A stretch of DNA of 64,000 nt from Brachionus manjavacas (Eukaryota > Rotifera > Eurotatoria > Ploima > Brachionidae): NCBI GenBank assembly GCA_019054805.1, contig JAHQIY010000040.1:280822-344821 (forward strand), in the 5' to 3' direction. Under the pieces are notes generated by a model. It was given only the letters and a program-made list of their open reading frames with translations. It was not told the origin of the DNA and searched no databases. Positions 53,920 to 63,317 of the stretch are shown here, in pieces; position 1 is the first letter of the stretch; every line of letters starts with the position of its first letter. A program made the position numbers and the translations under genes.

Positions 53920-55683
53920 CTAGTCAAAGGTGTTTAACACCACTTGGTTCCTACCGAGCCCTTTGGCTTGATAGAGCGCTTTGTCTGCGCGGCCTATGGT
54001 CATGTTTTGGTTCCCTTTCATAGACGTGATCCCGATACTGATTGAGTACTGCACCGGAACATCATCAAACACGACTTTAGATTGTTCTACCATGTAACGT
54101 AAAAGCTCACATTGTTCATAGGCATCGTTCTCATCGTTAGCTTTAAATAGAAGCGAGAACTCTTCTCCGCTGTAGCGAGCAAGGCTGAGCGCTTTAGGTT
54201 TAGGAAAGCACTTCTTCATGAGTTCTGCAGTATGGATGATGACCTGATCACCGCACAAGTGACCGTGTTGGTCATTGATACGCTTAAAATGGTCAATATC
54301 TAGCATAGCCATGTAAATATGTTCACCGTCGATATGTGATTCCATTTGCTCGCGAAGCGTGAGTTTGTTGTCGAGGTGCGTCATTACATCTTTACTACGA
54401 AGTCTTTTATGAATCAGAAGGTTAGATAACGCGACTTCAGAGTAGTCTCGGATCATCCTCAAGACACTATGAAAACCAGGAAAGGTCGCTTTGATATAGA
54501 TGACACTGATTAAGTTCTCTCTATCAAAGAGTGGCAGTGTGTAGTGGCGTGAGTTGATTTGTAAGCGTTTGGCTAATGGATCTGCGTAACGGCGACCTTT
54601 ATAGCTCATTGAACTTGGGGTAAACCGCTTGGCTAGTTCACTATCGTGTAAAACAATATGGCTATTTCCATGATAATCAATCGTCGTAAAGTGCCCGTAA
54701 TCTGCATCATAGAAACAAATCTGAATGCCTTTGTGATGGCAAAAGCGATTTAAAATATCACGTAAACAGTGTTTGAAATCTGCCAGCTCAATCTTAGTAT
54801 TGAGCTCTGCTAGGTGGCTATTAAGCTGATAAATCAGATAATTAACGATGACTGCGAGGAGCAGAAGTGAAATGATAACGATGGCAGTTAACGCGAACTG
54901 GTGCGTCGCGGCGAGGACATCGGAGCGATTTGTTCCCGAAATGAACACCCAGTTGTAAGGGTTGTTGCCGTCGAACACAGATAGCTTTAAATGCCCTTTG
55001 TAAAAGTATTCGTGCTTGCCAAAGAGGTGTCCGCTATTAATCTTCTCATCAATCCCAGCTCGATAGCTGATGGATTTTGTGCCGATGCGGTGAGGGGTGG
55101 GGTGGAACACTAATCGTCCGTTGGTGTTGTCAACCACAAACAGATAGCCGCAGTCTAACGTGCGAAGACCTAACAAACTTTGCGTTGTAGATTTGAGGTC
55201 AAATTCTATCCAAATTTCATTGCTATTTTGCTGGATGAACTTAACCGCAAAGACCCACTTTCTCGGTTGCTTCTCGTAGATAGAGGAGACATAAACATGC
55301 GGGGAAACTTGGTCTAGTGGGTGCCAAACGAGGTGTGCCTTTCGTTCTGAAGGTGTGGCTGCGAGTATACTTGATCGATACTGACCGGTTTCACTGTTGA
55401 CGGAAATGATGTCTATGTATGAAGGAGTATGCTCCAGAATGCGTTTTGCTGTGGTATCGAATTCACTGACGGAGGTGGCATCATCCAATATGTAGAGTTT
55501 ACTGACGGCAGCCTCAACTTGAGAAGATATCAGGCTCGAAGCCGTTTTGACGTTTGCAAATGATTGAGAATACGCATTTTTTTCAGATTTCTGAAATTGA
55601 TGATAAGCCGCATAGATGATCCCTATAACTAAGAGAATTACGTACGGTCTGAGCGTTCGAAGGAGAAATTTTGGTAACGCCAT
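53920..55683 (-). CDS. Membrane diguanylate cyclase with Cache-type sensor and SGEEF site
   Basis: 587 residues. N-terminal membrane helix (about 12-26), periplasmic double-Cache-like sensor (about 30-270), second helix (about 272-292), a GAF-like linker, then a GGDEF domain (about 440-585) with LDIDHFKRINDQHGHLCGD and the catalytic loop RYSGEEFSLLF. The loop starts with Ser instead of Gly; some SGxEF cyclases remain active, so activity is likely but not certain. The RxxD inhibitory site was not clear. It would make c-di-GMP in response to an extracellular ligand. It is next to, but convergent with, nanH. Confidence 0.87.
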   Translation of the reverse strand: MALPKFLLRTLRPYVILLVIGIIYAAYHQFQKSEKNAYSQSFANVKTASSLISSQVEAAVSKLYILDDATSVSEFDTTAKRILEHTPSYIDIISVNSETGQYRSSILAATPSERKAHLVWHPLDQVSPHVYVSSIYEKQPRKWVFAVKFIQQNSNEIWIEFDLKSTTQSLLGLRTLDCGYLFVVDNTNGRLVFHPTPHRIGTKSISYRAGIDEKINSGHLFGKHEYFYKGHLKLSVFDGNNPYNWVFISGTNRSDVLAATHQFALTAIVIISLLLLAVIVNYLIYQLNSHLAELNTKIELADFKHCLRDILNRFCHHKGIQICFYDADYGHFTTIDYHGNSHIVLHDSELAKRFTPSSMSYKGRRYADPLAKRLQINSRHYTLPLFDRENLISVIYIKATFPGFHSVLRMIRDYSEVALSNLLIHKRLRSKDVMTHLDNKLTLREQMESHIDGEHIYMAMLDIDHFKRINDQHGHLCGDQVIIHTAELMKKCFPKPKALSLARYSGEEFSLLFKANDENDAYEQCELLRYMVEQSKVVFDDVPVQYSISIGITSMKGNQNMTIGRADKALYQAKGLGRNQVVLNTFD

Positions 55684-55795
55684 GATGTGCCAACTGATAA
55701 TAACGGGGAAGCTATAATTATTTTGCGGCGTATATTAAATGGATTTCACAGGCACATCAATGAATATAAGTCTAGGTTATATCTAAATGCTGAGT

Positions 55796-55828
55796 TAAAA
55801 ATGAGCAGTATGTCACTATACTGCTCAT
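55796..55828 (-). terminator. Terminator after glgX
   Basis: ATGAGCAGTAT/ATACTGCTCAT around a 6-base loop; minus strand continues TTTTTAAC. Confidence 0.85.
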
Positions 55829-55838
55829 TATTGTGAAG

Positions 55839-57788
55839 TTAGCTGTGGGCAAAAAAGATCGCAATTGATCGGGGCGCGACTAAGACTTGTTTGTGATCAA
55901 TGGTTTGATGTAGTTCGTGGGAGTCTGTATTACAGATCATGGTCCACTCAGCTGTGTCATTTTCAGGCATGGTAAAGCGAGCAGGAGCGTTGGTTTGGTT
56001 AATGCAATAGAACAGCTCTTCGCCGTTTTTGCCGATGCCTAAATGTAATGCCACTGAGCTAAGGCGATTCCAATCATCATGCTCCATAAAGCTACCGTCG
56101 AGTCGTCGCCAGTATATACGGTTGTCATTGCGCTTTTCGCCACTGAATGCGCGAATAAATGGCACCATATATTTTTGTCTTGCCGCGACCATATCTGCTA
56201 GCCAAGACTTAAATTGTGTTTTGCTTTCCGAAGGCTGCCAGTTTAGCCAGCTTGTTTCATTGTCTTGGCAATACGCATTGTTGTTGCCTTTTTGGGTGTG
56301 AGAGAGCACATCTGCGGTAAGAATATGAGGAATACCAAACGCAAACAATAAACTCGCCATAAAGTTACGTTTTTGCTTTTCTCGTAGCTCAATAATGGCT
56401 GGATTTTCTGTTTCGCCTTCTACGCCGTAGTTGTCTGAGCGGTTGTCACCATGCCCATCTCGGTTCTGCTCGCCGTTCGCTTCATTATGCTTATGCTTGT
56501 ATGACACAAGATCCTGCATACAAAAACCATCGTGATAGGTAATGTAGTTAACGGTGAGCTTGTAAGGCCAATTGGCTGCACTATAGAGGTCACGTGAGCC
56601 CATAATGCGTGTGGCAAACTCTTTTAAGAAACCTTGGTCACCACGCCAGAAGCTGCGGGTAATATCACGCAGTCGATCATTACATTCATTCCATCCAAAC
56701 GGGAAGTTTCCAACTTGGTAGCCATTCGGGCCAATGTCCCATGGTTCTGCGATCAGTTTGACTTCACGAAGGATTGGATCTTGGGCTACCGCTTTGAAAA
56801 ATGCTGAATCTGGGCTGAAATGTTCGCCATGGCGACCAAGTGTCGCGGCCAAGTCAAAGCGGAATCCATCAACTTGAAACTCATTTGCCCAGTATCTTAG
56901 TGTGTCCATGACTAAATTCATGGCAGGCTGATAGGAAAGGTCAACCGTGTTACCACAACCGGTAAAGTTAGCGTAGTGATCGCCTTGTTTGAAATAGTAG
57001 CGATTGTCGAGAGTCTTGAGGTTAAAAATAGGACCGTCTGCTCCGCCTTCGGCAGTATGGTTGTATACCACATCGAGGATGACTTCGATGCCATTGCGGT
57101 GCAGTTCTCTAATTGCAGTTTTCAATTCCACTACAGCATCTTTGGCGGCGTAGCGCGGATCAGGAACCATAAATAGGTATGGGTTGTAGCCCCAGTAGTT
57201 AACCTTATCCATCTTGAGAAGATGAGGTTCGTGCATACAGGCGGCGACAGGCAGTAGTTGCAGCGTATTGATATTCTGCTGTTTGTAGAAGCTAAGCATA
57301 GCCTCACTGACTAAACCAAGATAGCCACCACGCTGTTCGACAGGAACCGCAGAATTGAGCTTGCTTACGCCTTTTACATGAGTTTCAAAAAGCACCATCT
57401 CTTCACGAGGGCGGTTAGGTTTAGCGATGCCTTGCCAGTCAAATGTGTCTTCGACCACAACGCACTTAGCCAGTTGAAAACTCTTTTCAGAATTAAACGG
57501 CGTGCAATAGTGGAGCGGCTTTTCTATCGCTTTGGCGTAAGGATCAGAAATCAAATGTGGTTTATCACCTTGATTCACTATGTAGCCGTACTTTTGCCCA
57601 ACTGAGATATTTTCAATATAGGTAAACTTAATTCCAGCGTATTCGTCGGTTAATGGGTAGGTCTTAAACTCACCATTGTCATTAAATAGCGCCAACTGGA
57701 TATCGTCGGCATTAGGAGAATATATAGAAAAGTTACACCCTTTATTATCTGGTGTTGCGCCTAAAGGGTATGGACGGGAGCACGTCAT
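55839..57788 (-). CDS. glgX: Glycogen/maltodextrin debranching enzyme GlgX (GH13)
   Basis: 649 residues from ATG 57788 (GTG at 57794 possible). An N-terminal carbohydrate-binding module (PYPLGATPDNKGCNFSIYSPNADDIQLALF) is followed by the GH13 barrel with all four conserved regions: VILDVVYNH, GFRFDLAAT (nucleophile), KLIAEPWD (acid) and TYHDGFC. It hydrolyses alpha-1,6 branches of limit dextrins. Divergent from lamB, with MalT-like boxes between them, so in this organism it may belong to maltose rather than glycogen control. No glgA/C/P is nearby. Confidence 0.9.
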   Translation of the reverse strand: MTCSRPYPLGATPDNKGCNFSIYSPNADDIQLALFNDNGEFKTYPLTDEYAGIKFTYIENISVGQKYGYIVNQGDKPHLISDPYAKAIEKPLHYCTPFNSEKSFQLAKCVVVEDTFDWQGIAKPNRPREEMVLFETHVKGVSKLNSAVPVEQRGGYLGLVSEAMLSFYKQQNINTLQLLPVAACMHEPHLLKMDKVNYWGYNPYLFMVPDPRYAAKDAVVELKTAIRELHRNGIEVILDVVYNHTAEGGADGPIFNLKTLDNRYYFKQGDHYANFTGCGNTVDLSYQPAMNLVMDTLRYWANEFQVDGFRFDLAATLGRHGEHFSPDSAFFKAVAQDPILREVKLIAEPWDIGPNGYQVGNFPFGWNECNDRLRDITRSFWRGDQGFLKEFATRIMGSRDLYSAANWPYKLTVNYITYHDGFCMQDLVSYKHKHNEANGEQNRDGHGDNRSDNYGVEGETENPAIIELREKQKRNFMASLLFAFGIPHILTADVLSHTQKGNNNAYCQDNETSWLNWQPSESKTQFKSWLADMVAARQKYMVPFIRAFSGEKRNDNRIYWRRLDGSFMEHDDWNRLSSVALHLGIGKNGEELFYCINQTNAPARFTMPENDTAEWTMICNTDSHELHQTIDHKQVLVAPRSIAIFFAHS

Positions 57789-58234
57789 GATCACTACTTT
57801 ACTGTATCTATTTTTTGTTGAATCTTAAGTAAATAGTTTTGAAGGAGATTGGTCAAGCGCCTTACAACAAAATTATAAATGTAATTTTATTTCAGAATTA
57901 TGATGATTAAGCGTTAAATAGTGAGCTAGGTTACGTTTTGATCTAGCTAATTTTCTAACAACATTATTTCTCAGCCCAATTTTTGTGACTCAATACATAA
58001 AAATATCGTGTGGTATGATTTCTCATCCTTTCTCATCCCCCCTAACTATTTCTCATCTGGATGAGTCGTTTTTTCTCCTCCCTAGGTAATCTTACTGCAG
58101 TTGAAGCAAATGGGGGTAGTGGCCTAGCCAATATCCCATCTTACCTCTCTTTTTGAGCCTACTTGTTTACTGCCTTTATAAGTCATCTCAGGAAGAGACA
58201 AGAAAAAATATAAGAACCCTAAATGGAGTTAAAA
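57789..58234. other. 445-base divergent glgX/lamB regulatory region
   Basis: No open frame of note. Holds the MalT-like cluster, a CRP-like half-site, and a TATAAG (58178-58183) that could be the lamB -10 element; a TATGAT lies near 58014. The first ~190 bases beside glgX are AT-rich. Confidence 0.5.
58021..58083. promoter_or_regulatory. Cluster of MalT-box-like repeats between glgX and lamB
   Basis: TCTCATC occurs at 58021, 58031 and 58051, and TCTCCTC at 58074. Read on the minus strand they are AAGGATGAGA, GGGGATGAGA, CCAGATGAGA and AGGGAGGAGA, matching the MalT box GGGGA(T/G)GAGG at 7, 9, 7 and 8 positions. The first two are exactly 10 bases apart. A possible CRP half-site (TGTGA, 57984-57988) lies to the left. 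Confidence 0.65.
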
Positions 58235-59602
58235 ATGAAAAAAGTAAGTGTAATTGCTGCTGCAGTGGTTAGCACACTGTTTGCCGGAGCTGCTGCAGCC
58301 GCAGAAGCTGACTTTCACGGCTACATGCGTGCTGGATTTGGCGCCAACGTAGATGGCGGCTCTCAATACTGTTACGGCAACGGTGGTCCAACGACGTTTG
58401 GTCATGCTGTCGGTCGTCTTGGTGATGAGTGTGACGTTTATGCTGAGCTAGCGCTAAATGTAAACAAAGTATGGGAAAGCAATGATGGTGATGCATTCAA
58501 CCTGCATACGTTAGTTGCTTACGGTACATACGAAAACGGTGGGCTCGATAGCCGTGGTAACTCATTCCAAAGTATTGGTACTAACCCTGATAGTCCTTGG
58601 AATGGTCAGCGTGCGGCATTCCGTGAAGCATGGGCAGACTACAGTATGTCTAACGGTATGAAGCTGTGGGCAGGTAACCGTTACTATGGCCGTAAAGATG
58701 TACATATTCTAGATATGTACTATGTAAACAATTCTGGTAATGGTATCGGTGTTGAGAATATTGATCTTGGCCCAGGTAAGTTCCATGCAGCTGTTGTTCA
58801 ACACAAATGGAAAGCGCCATTATCAGTAACAGATGACCCATCGACAGGTATCGATGAGTCAAAAGCGCTAGAAAGCACGCAAGTATACTCTACTGCAAAT
58901 ACGATCGACTTACGTTACACAGGTCTAGAAACTAATGACAAAGGTAGCATGGAGTTTATCCTCCTTGCTGCGAAACCTTCTCACACTGACGCACAAGAGA
59001 AAGCTATTGCTGCTGGTGTTGGTAACTCTGGCGATTACGGCCTAGATAAAACAGGTTTCTCTTTCACTGCTGAACATACTCAAGGTCACAGCATGGGCTT
59101 TAACAAAGCCGTTCTTCAATACAGTACTGAAGGTTATGCTTGGGCTGGCTTTGTTGGCAACCACTTAGGTGATTCTTACAATATGGAATCGGGTCAAAAA
59201 GGTCGTAAGTCAGTTCGCCTTATTGACTGGGGTGTGATTGAAGGCGAAAAGTGGGATCTGGGCTACTCATTCGTTTACGCTCAATTACTTGATAAAGGTG
59301 ACGGTGCAGCAAGCAATGCCGAAGATGCAAAAGCGATGAGTGTTGTTGTGCGTCCTTCTTACAAGTGGTCTGAAACAATGAGCACAGTGCTTGAGCTAGG
59401 CTACTTCCAGCAAGATTTCGGCTCCGACTGGAATGCTAAACGTGAAGATTTGAACAAAGTGACAGTTGCTCAGCAATGGCAAGCAGGTTCAAGCTTCTGG
59501 GCTCGTCCGGCAATCCGTGTATTTGCTAGCATGTATGATGGCGACTTAGCCGTAGATAATAATGACTTTATGGTAGGTGCGCAGGTTGAAGCTTGGTGGT
59601 AA
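58235..59602 (+). CDS. lamB: Maltoporin LamB
   Basis: 455 residues from ATG 58235 (ribosome site GGAG 6 bases upstream; an ATG at 58223 overlaps it). Signal peptide ends at AAAAAEADF. The mature start FHGYMRAGFG, the constriction-loop disulfide region (QYCYGNGGP ... GDECDVYAEL), the segment WAGNRYYGRKDVHILDMYY and the C-terminal aromatic end AQVEAWW are typical of LamB, which forms an 18-strand trimer for maltodextrin uptake. A 12-bp hairpin follows and malM is next. Confidence 0.93.
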   Translation: MKKVSVIAAAVVSTLFAGAAAAAEADFHGYMRAGFGANVDGGSQYCYGNGGPTTFGHAVGRLGDECDVYAELALNVNKVWESNDGDAFNLHTLVAYGTYENGGLDSRGNSFQSIGTNPDSPWNGQRAAFREAWADYSMSNGMKLWAGNRYYGRKDVHILDMYYVNNSGNGIGVENIDLGPGKFHAAVVQHKWKAPLSVTDDPSTGIDESKALESTQVYSTANTIDLRYTGLETNDKGSMEFILLAAKPSHTDAQEKAIAAGVGNSGDYGLDKTGFSFTAEHTQGHSMGFNKAVLQYSTEGYAWAGFVGNHLGDSYNMESGQKGRKSVRLIDWGVIEGEKWDLGYSFVYAQLLDKGDGAASNAEDAKAMSVVVRPSYKWSETMSTVLELGYFQQDFGSDWNAKREDLNKVTVAQQWQAGSSFWARPAIRVFASMYDGDLAVDNNDFMVGAQVEAWW

Positions 59603-59630
59603 GTTGAAACCTTCTGTCTATTAAGTTGTA

Positions 59631-59657
59631 CAAATAGCCAGCCTAGCTGGCTATTTG
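59631..59657 (+). other. Strong hairpin between lamB and malM
   Basis: CAAATAGCCAGC-CTA-GCTGGCTATTTG, 12-bp stem, no T-run. Likely 3' end protection of lamB mRNA or partial termination. Confidence 0.65.
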
Positions 59658-59676
59658 CCGTTAGAGGTATTGAATT

Positions 59677-60525
59677 ATGAAAAAAACTTGGCTTTCCCTG
59701 TTAGGACTTATGGTCATTTCTGGTTGTTCTTCGGTAGATACTATTTCTAATGAGATTAGTATGTCCGAACAGACAGTGGCGGCAATGCTTGCTGACGTGC
59801 AATGGAGCCCAATCGAGCCACCTAGCACGTTTCTATTGGCATTTAATGACAATACTCAGAAATTTAAAGTCGACGGCTTTGAAAGCCCAATAGCCGGTTT
59901 TTCATTTGAAAATGTTGGAACGTCACTATTGCTAGAGTTGACGGCGTCTGTTAAGGATCTTTCCGTTTTCTCTCCAAATTTGAATTTGTATGATCAGAAC
60001 ATGCAACTGATCAAAAAATATTCTTCAAATGTCTTCGATTATGACAGAAATGATTTCGCTAAAGGTGAAGTTCTACATGGTGAAATTGAACTTGTACTAC
60101 CAGTCAGTGTGACCAAAGTTTACGCATTGGTGTATACGACGGAACGAGATCTAGAAAGCTCAACCACCCTAATCCATCCAGCAAAAGCGATGGCAATATC
60201 AAAACGCAATACTCCACCTGCGATTGAGGATCCAGTTGCGACTCATAGCACCATTGGCCAAGTTTTGGTGAGCATTAAGAAAAAATCTCAATTTAACTTG
60301 TTTGGTTCTTCAAAAGCACCGTCTGCTCCAAATGTTCCAGAAACGAGCGTTGAGAAAGTAACGATCAAAGCTGTGCCAGAAACACAAGCATATTACCACA
60401 ACGCGATTCAAAGCGCGGTGAAGTCAAACAATTTAGACAAAGCACTTAGCCTACTTGATGAAGCGAAAGCGCTAAATGTGGAAGGGGCGCAAGAGGTCTT
60501 TATTAAGGCGGTAAACGCTAAATAA
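59677..60525 (+). CDS. malM: MalM family maltose-operon periplasmic lipoprotein
   Basis: 282 residues. Signal peptide with a possible lipobox (LMVISGCSSVD). The central beta-rich region (FKVDGFESPIAGFSFENVG; ELVLPVSVTKVYALVYTTERDLE) matches MalM, which is always next to lamB in enterics and vibrios. A C-terminal helical pair (YYHNAIQSAVKSNNLDKALSLLDEAKAL) resembles a TPR-like unit. Its function is not established. AGAGGT precedes the ATG. Confidence 0.85.
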   Translation: MKKTWLSLLGLMVISGCSSVDTISNEISMSEQTVAAMLADVQWSPIEPPSTFLLAFNDNTQKFKVDGFESPIAGFSFENVGTSLLLELTASVKDLSVFSPNLNLYDQNMQLIKKYSSNVFDYDRNDFAKGEVLHGEIELVLPVSVTKVYALVYTTERDLESSTTLIHPAKAMAISKRNTPPAIEDPVATHSTIGQVLVSIKKKSQFNLFGSSKAPSAPNVPETSVEKVTIKAVPETQAYYHNAIQSAVKSNNLDKALSLLDEAKALNVEGAQEVFIKAVNAK

Positions 60526-60560
60526 CCTCTCTGCTTTTGTTGTAAATCCCTAGATACTGA

Positions 60561-60605
60561 AATGCCCCCATTAATTGGTTAAACCATTACTGGGGGCTTT
60601 TTATA
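60561..60605 (+). terminator. Terminator after malM
   Basis: GCCCCCA (60564-60570)/TGGGGGC (60591-60597) with TTTTT following; the loop contains an inner TGGTT/AACCA pair. Faces the maoP end as well. Confidence 0.8.
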
Positions 60606-60612
60606 TTTAGCG

Positions 60613-60975
60613 TTAATCTTCTTCGACTAAACTCACGTCATCTGAGTAATCTTCAACGCTACTTGCATCAGGCTTAGTGCGTCCGTTCAGTGTGTGGAAG
60701 CGCTTACGACCACGAGCAAGCTGAACATACTTTAACCACACTCGCTCTAACTTAGACTTTGCTTTGCCGGGATGTACCAATACTTTAACGAAGTGTTTCT
60801 CTTCGGCATTTTCTGGTAGCAGATCTCCAGACTCAAGACCAAGCATGGTATCGCCATAAAGCGTTAGGATTTCTTCTTCTGCGAGCGTAAAATCGCCAGA
60901 CTTAGCGAAACCGCGCGGAAACTTAGTGTTGTCGTAAAAACGTTTTTTGCCATGACGAAATTGGGTGTCTGACAT
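60613..60975 (-). CDS. maoP: MaoP (YifE, DUF413) macrodomain Ori-organising protein
   Basis: 120 residues with KKRFYDNTKFPRGFAKSGDFTLAEEEIL at the start, RVWLKYVQLARGRKRFHTLNG in the middle and an acidic end, the pattern of YifE. In E. coli MaoP keeps the Ori macrodomain organised, acting through a short site (maoS) next to the gene. Here it is divergent from hdfR, exactly as in E. coli, which supports both assignments. No AAGGAG-type site was obvious, but the start MSDTQFRHGKKRFYD fits. Confidence 0.85.
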   Translation of the reverse strand: MSDTQFRHGKKRFYDNTKFPRGFAKSGDFTLAEEEILTLYGDTMLGLESGDLLPENAEEKHFVKVLVHPGKAKSKLERVWLKYVQLARGRKRFHTLNGRTKPDASSVEDYSDDVSLVEED

Positions 60976-61065
60976 TTTGATAGCCTCTATAAAAACCTAT
61001 ATGGGTGAACTAGAGCGAAAAGTAGGCGTAAAATTCATAAAAGAAAAACAAAACATTTTTATCTT

Positions 61066-61080
61066 AACTATCGAATAGTT
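61066..61080. promoter_or_regulatory. Palindrome in the maoP/hdfR divergent region
   Basis: AACTAT-CGA-ATAGTT, perfect 6-bp arms. Candidate HdfR operator or counterpart of maoS. Confidence 0.4.
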
Positions 61081-61172
61081 TTATTAAATTTAGATAACAC
61101 TTTAGTGACTTGAAGATTATAAAAAATTACCGTTCTTGCTAACCTTTCAAGATTGTCGGTAGAGGAAATCCC

Positions 61173-62069
61173 ATGGACGTAAAAGTCTTTAGAACGTTTT
61201 TAGAACTGGCGCAAGTAAGGCACTTTGGTAAAGCCGCAGAAAACCTGTACATCACCCAAGCGGCAGTGAGCGCGCGAATCAAGCAGCTAGAAAGCTATTT
61301 TGATACCCAGCTGTTTATTCGTGATCGTAACAACATCAAACTCACCTCAGCGGGCGAAAGACTGATTGGTTACGCTGAGGTCATGGTCAGCACCTTACAA
61401 CAAGCGAAACTAGAGTTGTCGTTGGAAAGTGGCAAGGCGCTGCAATTAACTTTAGGTGGCACACCTAGTGTTTGGGATGCGTATCTACAAAACTGTTTGA
61501 GCTTGGTTACCGATGAGTTCGAAGGCTATGGCTTTATGGCTGAGATCATGGGGCGCGAAGTGCTTTCTCGCTGTTTGCAAGAGCGTACCCTAGATATGGC
61601 GTTTGCTTTTGACCAAATCAAAGCGGACGAACTCAACTGCAAAAAAGTTGCCGATGTAGTCCTAATTTTAGTTTCTACGCACCAAGACTCGCTTGAATCG
61701 GTGTTTGAAGACAAATATGTCTATGTGGATTGGGGAACCAAATTCGCTTCAGAGCACGCTGAGCGTCATCCGAAAATCCCTGCGCCTTACTTACGCACGT
61801 CGACCGCTCGTATCGCATTGGACTTTATCCTTGAAAAGGGTGGCAGTGCCTACCTACCAGCTTCGTTAGTTGAACCTTTCCTTGCTTCTGGTCAGCTACA
61901 TAAGGTTGAAGGGGTGGAAGATTGGTATCGACCAATTTATTTGAGCTATCGTAAAGCGAGCACTTCGATTGAAGCGATTAAACAAGTGGAAGAGCTAGTT
62001 AAAACCATCGACCCAGTAACGGCGTACAGCCTTCAACAAATGGCAGATTTGCCAATAGATGACGAATAG
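61173..62069 (+). CDS. hdfR: LysR-family regulator HdfR
   Basis: 298 residues. HTH VRHFGKAAENLYITQAAVSARIKQLESYFDTQLFIRDR, then effector domain (LQLTLGGTPSVWDAYLQNCL). Divergent from maoP, as in E. coli, where HdfR represses flhDC and activates gltBD. The start ATG 61173 follows AGAGGAAA. The gene ends at a hairpin shared with azoR. Confidence 0.83.
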   Translation: MDVKVFRTFLELAQVRHFGKAAENLYITQAAVSARIKQLESYFDTQLFIRDRNNIKLTSAGERLIGYAEVMVSTLQQAKLELSLESGKALQLTLGGTPSVWDAYLQNCLSLVTDEFEGYGFMAEIMGREVLSRCLQERTLDMAFAFDQIKADELNCKKVADVVLILVSTHQDSLESVFEDKYVYVDWGTKFASEHAERHPKIPAPYLRTSTARIALDFILEKGGSAYLPASLVEPFLASGQLHKVEGVEDWYRPIYLSYRKASTSIEAIKQVEELVKTIDPVTAYSLQQMADLPIDDE

Positions 62070-62090
62070 TATTTGGCTTTAACAAGATGT

Positions 62091-62120
62091 AAAAACGCCT
62101 CGCTTTTAGCGAGGCGTTTA
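62091..62120. terminator. Hairpin between hdfR and azoR
   Basis: AAACGCCTCGC-TTTTA-GCGAGGCGTTT with short A/T runs on both sides; serves the convergent ends. Confidence 0.7.
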
Positions 62121-62151
62121 GTATCTGATTACCCTCAGTCTTTTAAGCCTC

Positions 62152-62730
62152 TTAAACCAAGCTGACAAGTTGTTTTAGCGCGTCTTCACGAGCGGCTTGA
62201 GCAGTTTCTTCGCCCATATTAAGCGCTTCAGCGTAGACAAACTCAACTTCTGTAATACCAATAAAGCCAAGCATAGTGGTGACGTAGCTTTCAATAGAGT
62301 TGCGCGGAGAGTCTTTGTGTAGACCACCACGAGTGGTAACAACAATCACTTTCTTGTTTTCGATTAAACCCACAGGACCATTTTCGGTATAAGTGAAAGT
62401 CACACCTGCACGGGCGATAATATCGAACCAGTTTTTTAGCTGTGTTGGGACCATAAAGTTGTACATCGGAGCTGCGATAACCAGTTGGTCTGCAGCTTTC
62501 AACTCTTCAATCAACTGATCTGAAAGTGCAAGTGCCGCTTGTTGCTCGTCCGAAAGCTCGTCTCCACCGCGTAGAGCCGTAGCAACACTCATATCCAGTA
62601 CCGGTACAGGGTTTGCAGCCAAGTCACGCTCAATAATGCCAGTTTTGCCTTCAAGCGCGTGATCAATCAGTTGGTTTGATTGAGAGTGAGGGCCCAAAAT
62701 GCTGGATTTCAGTACAAGTGTATTGGTCAT
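62152..62730 (-). CDS. azoR: FMN-dependent NADH-azoreductase AzoR
   Basis: 192 residues, flavodoxin-like fold: [23 protein letters not shown] at the phosphate-binding start, [49 protein letters not shown] the FMN and quinone site. It reduces azo compounds and quinones in the cytoplasm with two electrons. Slightly shorter than E. coli AzoR (201). About 230 bases upstream hold no gene. Confidence 0.9.
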   Translation of the reverse strand: MTNTLVLKSSILGPHSQSNQLIDHALEGKTGIIERDLAANPVPVLDMSVATALRGGDELSDEQQAALALSDQLIEELKAADQLVIAAPMYNFMVPTQLKNWFDIIARAGVTFTYTENGPVGLIENKKVIVVTTRGGLHKDSPRNSIESYVTTMLGFIGITEVEFVYAEALNMGEETAQAAREDALKQLVSLV

Positions 62731-62962
62731 AATTATATCTCTTATCTATAGAGGTTCGAATCATTCAAACCTTGTTGTTTCTTTATGACAAGAGTATAGG
62801 GAGACGCTGACCTACTAAGAACTACTTGAGTTTGAGCATAATGTTCAAAATTTTTGAATAAGAGTGAGCAGAGGAAAGTTGAGAAAATCTCCGGCCGCTT
62901 TCCTGCACAACTTTTTTGGATGAGGTGGAAACCAGTCGCGAATCCACCTAGTTATTCAAAGC

Positions 62963-63166
62963 TCACATACTCATTAGACTTTCGATTGATTCTTCAATAC
63001 TAAGCTCGTGATAGCTCTGAATGGATTTACCATCATGAGCATCAATGAGGATACGGTGAATATTGGTTGGTCCGTGTTGATCAATGATGCCGAGAGTTTG
63101 TTCAACATTGTCACACGTCATAGTGAGTTCGTCATTGAGCACAATAGTGCAAGAGTGCAGGTTCAT
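62963..63166 (-). CDS. Small protein of unknown function, 67 residues
   Basis: From ATG 63166, with AAGGAAGTT upstream; a TTG at 63172 lies in that site. It has no signal peptide or membrane helix, and is acidic with an IxxxSIEESIESL end and a middle IIDQHGPTNIHRILIDAHDG. No family recognised. It is between azoR and the Ada-AlkA gene, and transcribed away from the latter. Confidence 0.55.
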   Translation of the reverse strand: MNLHSCTIVLNDELTMTCDNVEQTLGIIDQHGPTNIHRILIDAHDGKSIQSYHELSIEESIESLMSM

Positions 63167-63317
63167 AGCCAACTTCCTTATTATTTTTTAGTCTGCATTA
63201 ATAACTTTAGAAGAAGAAAAACAGTTAGCAAATTCGATACAGTTCCGAAAATGGCTAGTAATTATTGTGTGAAGATTTAGACTTTGGGTAACAGTTTGAA
63301 CAATATCGGAAAAGCAC

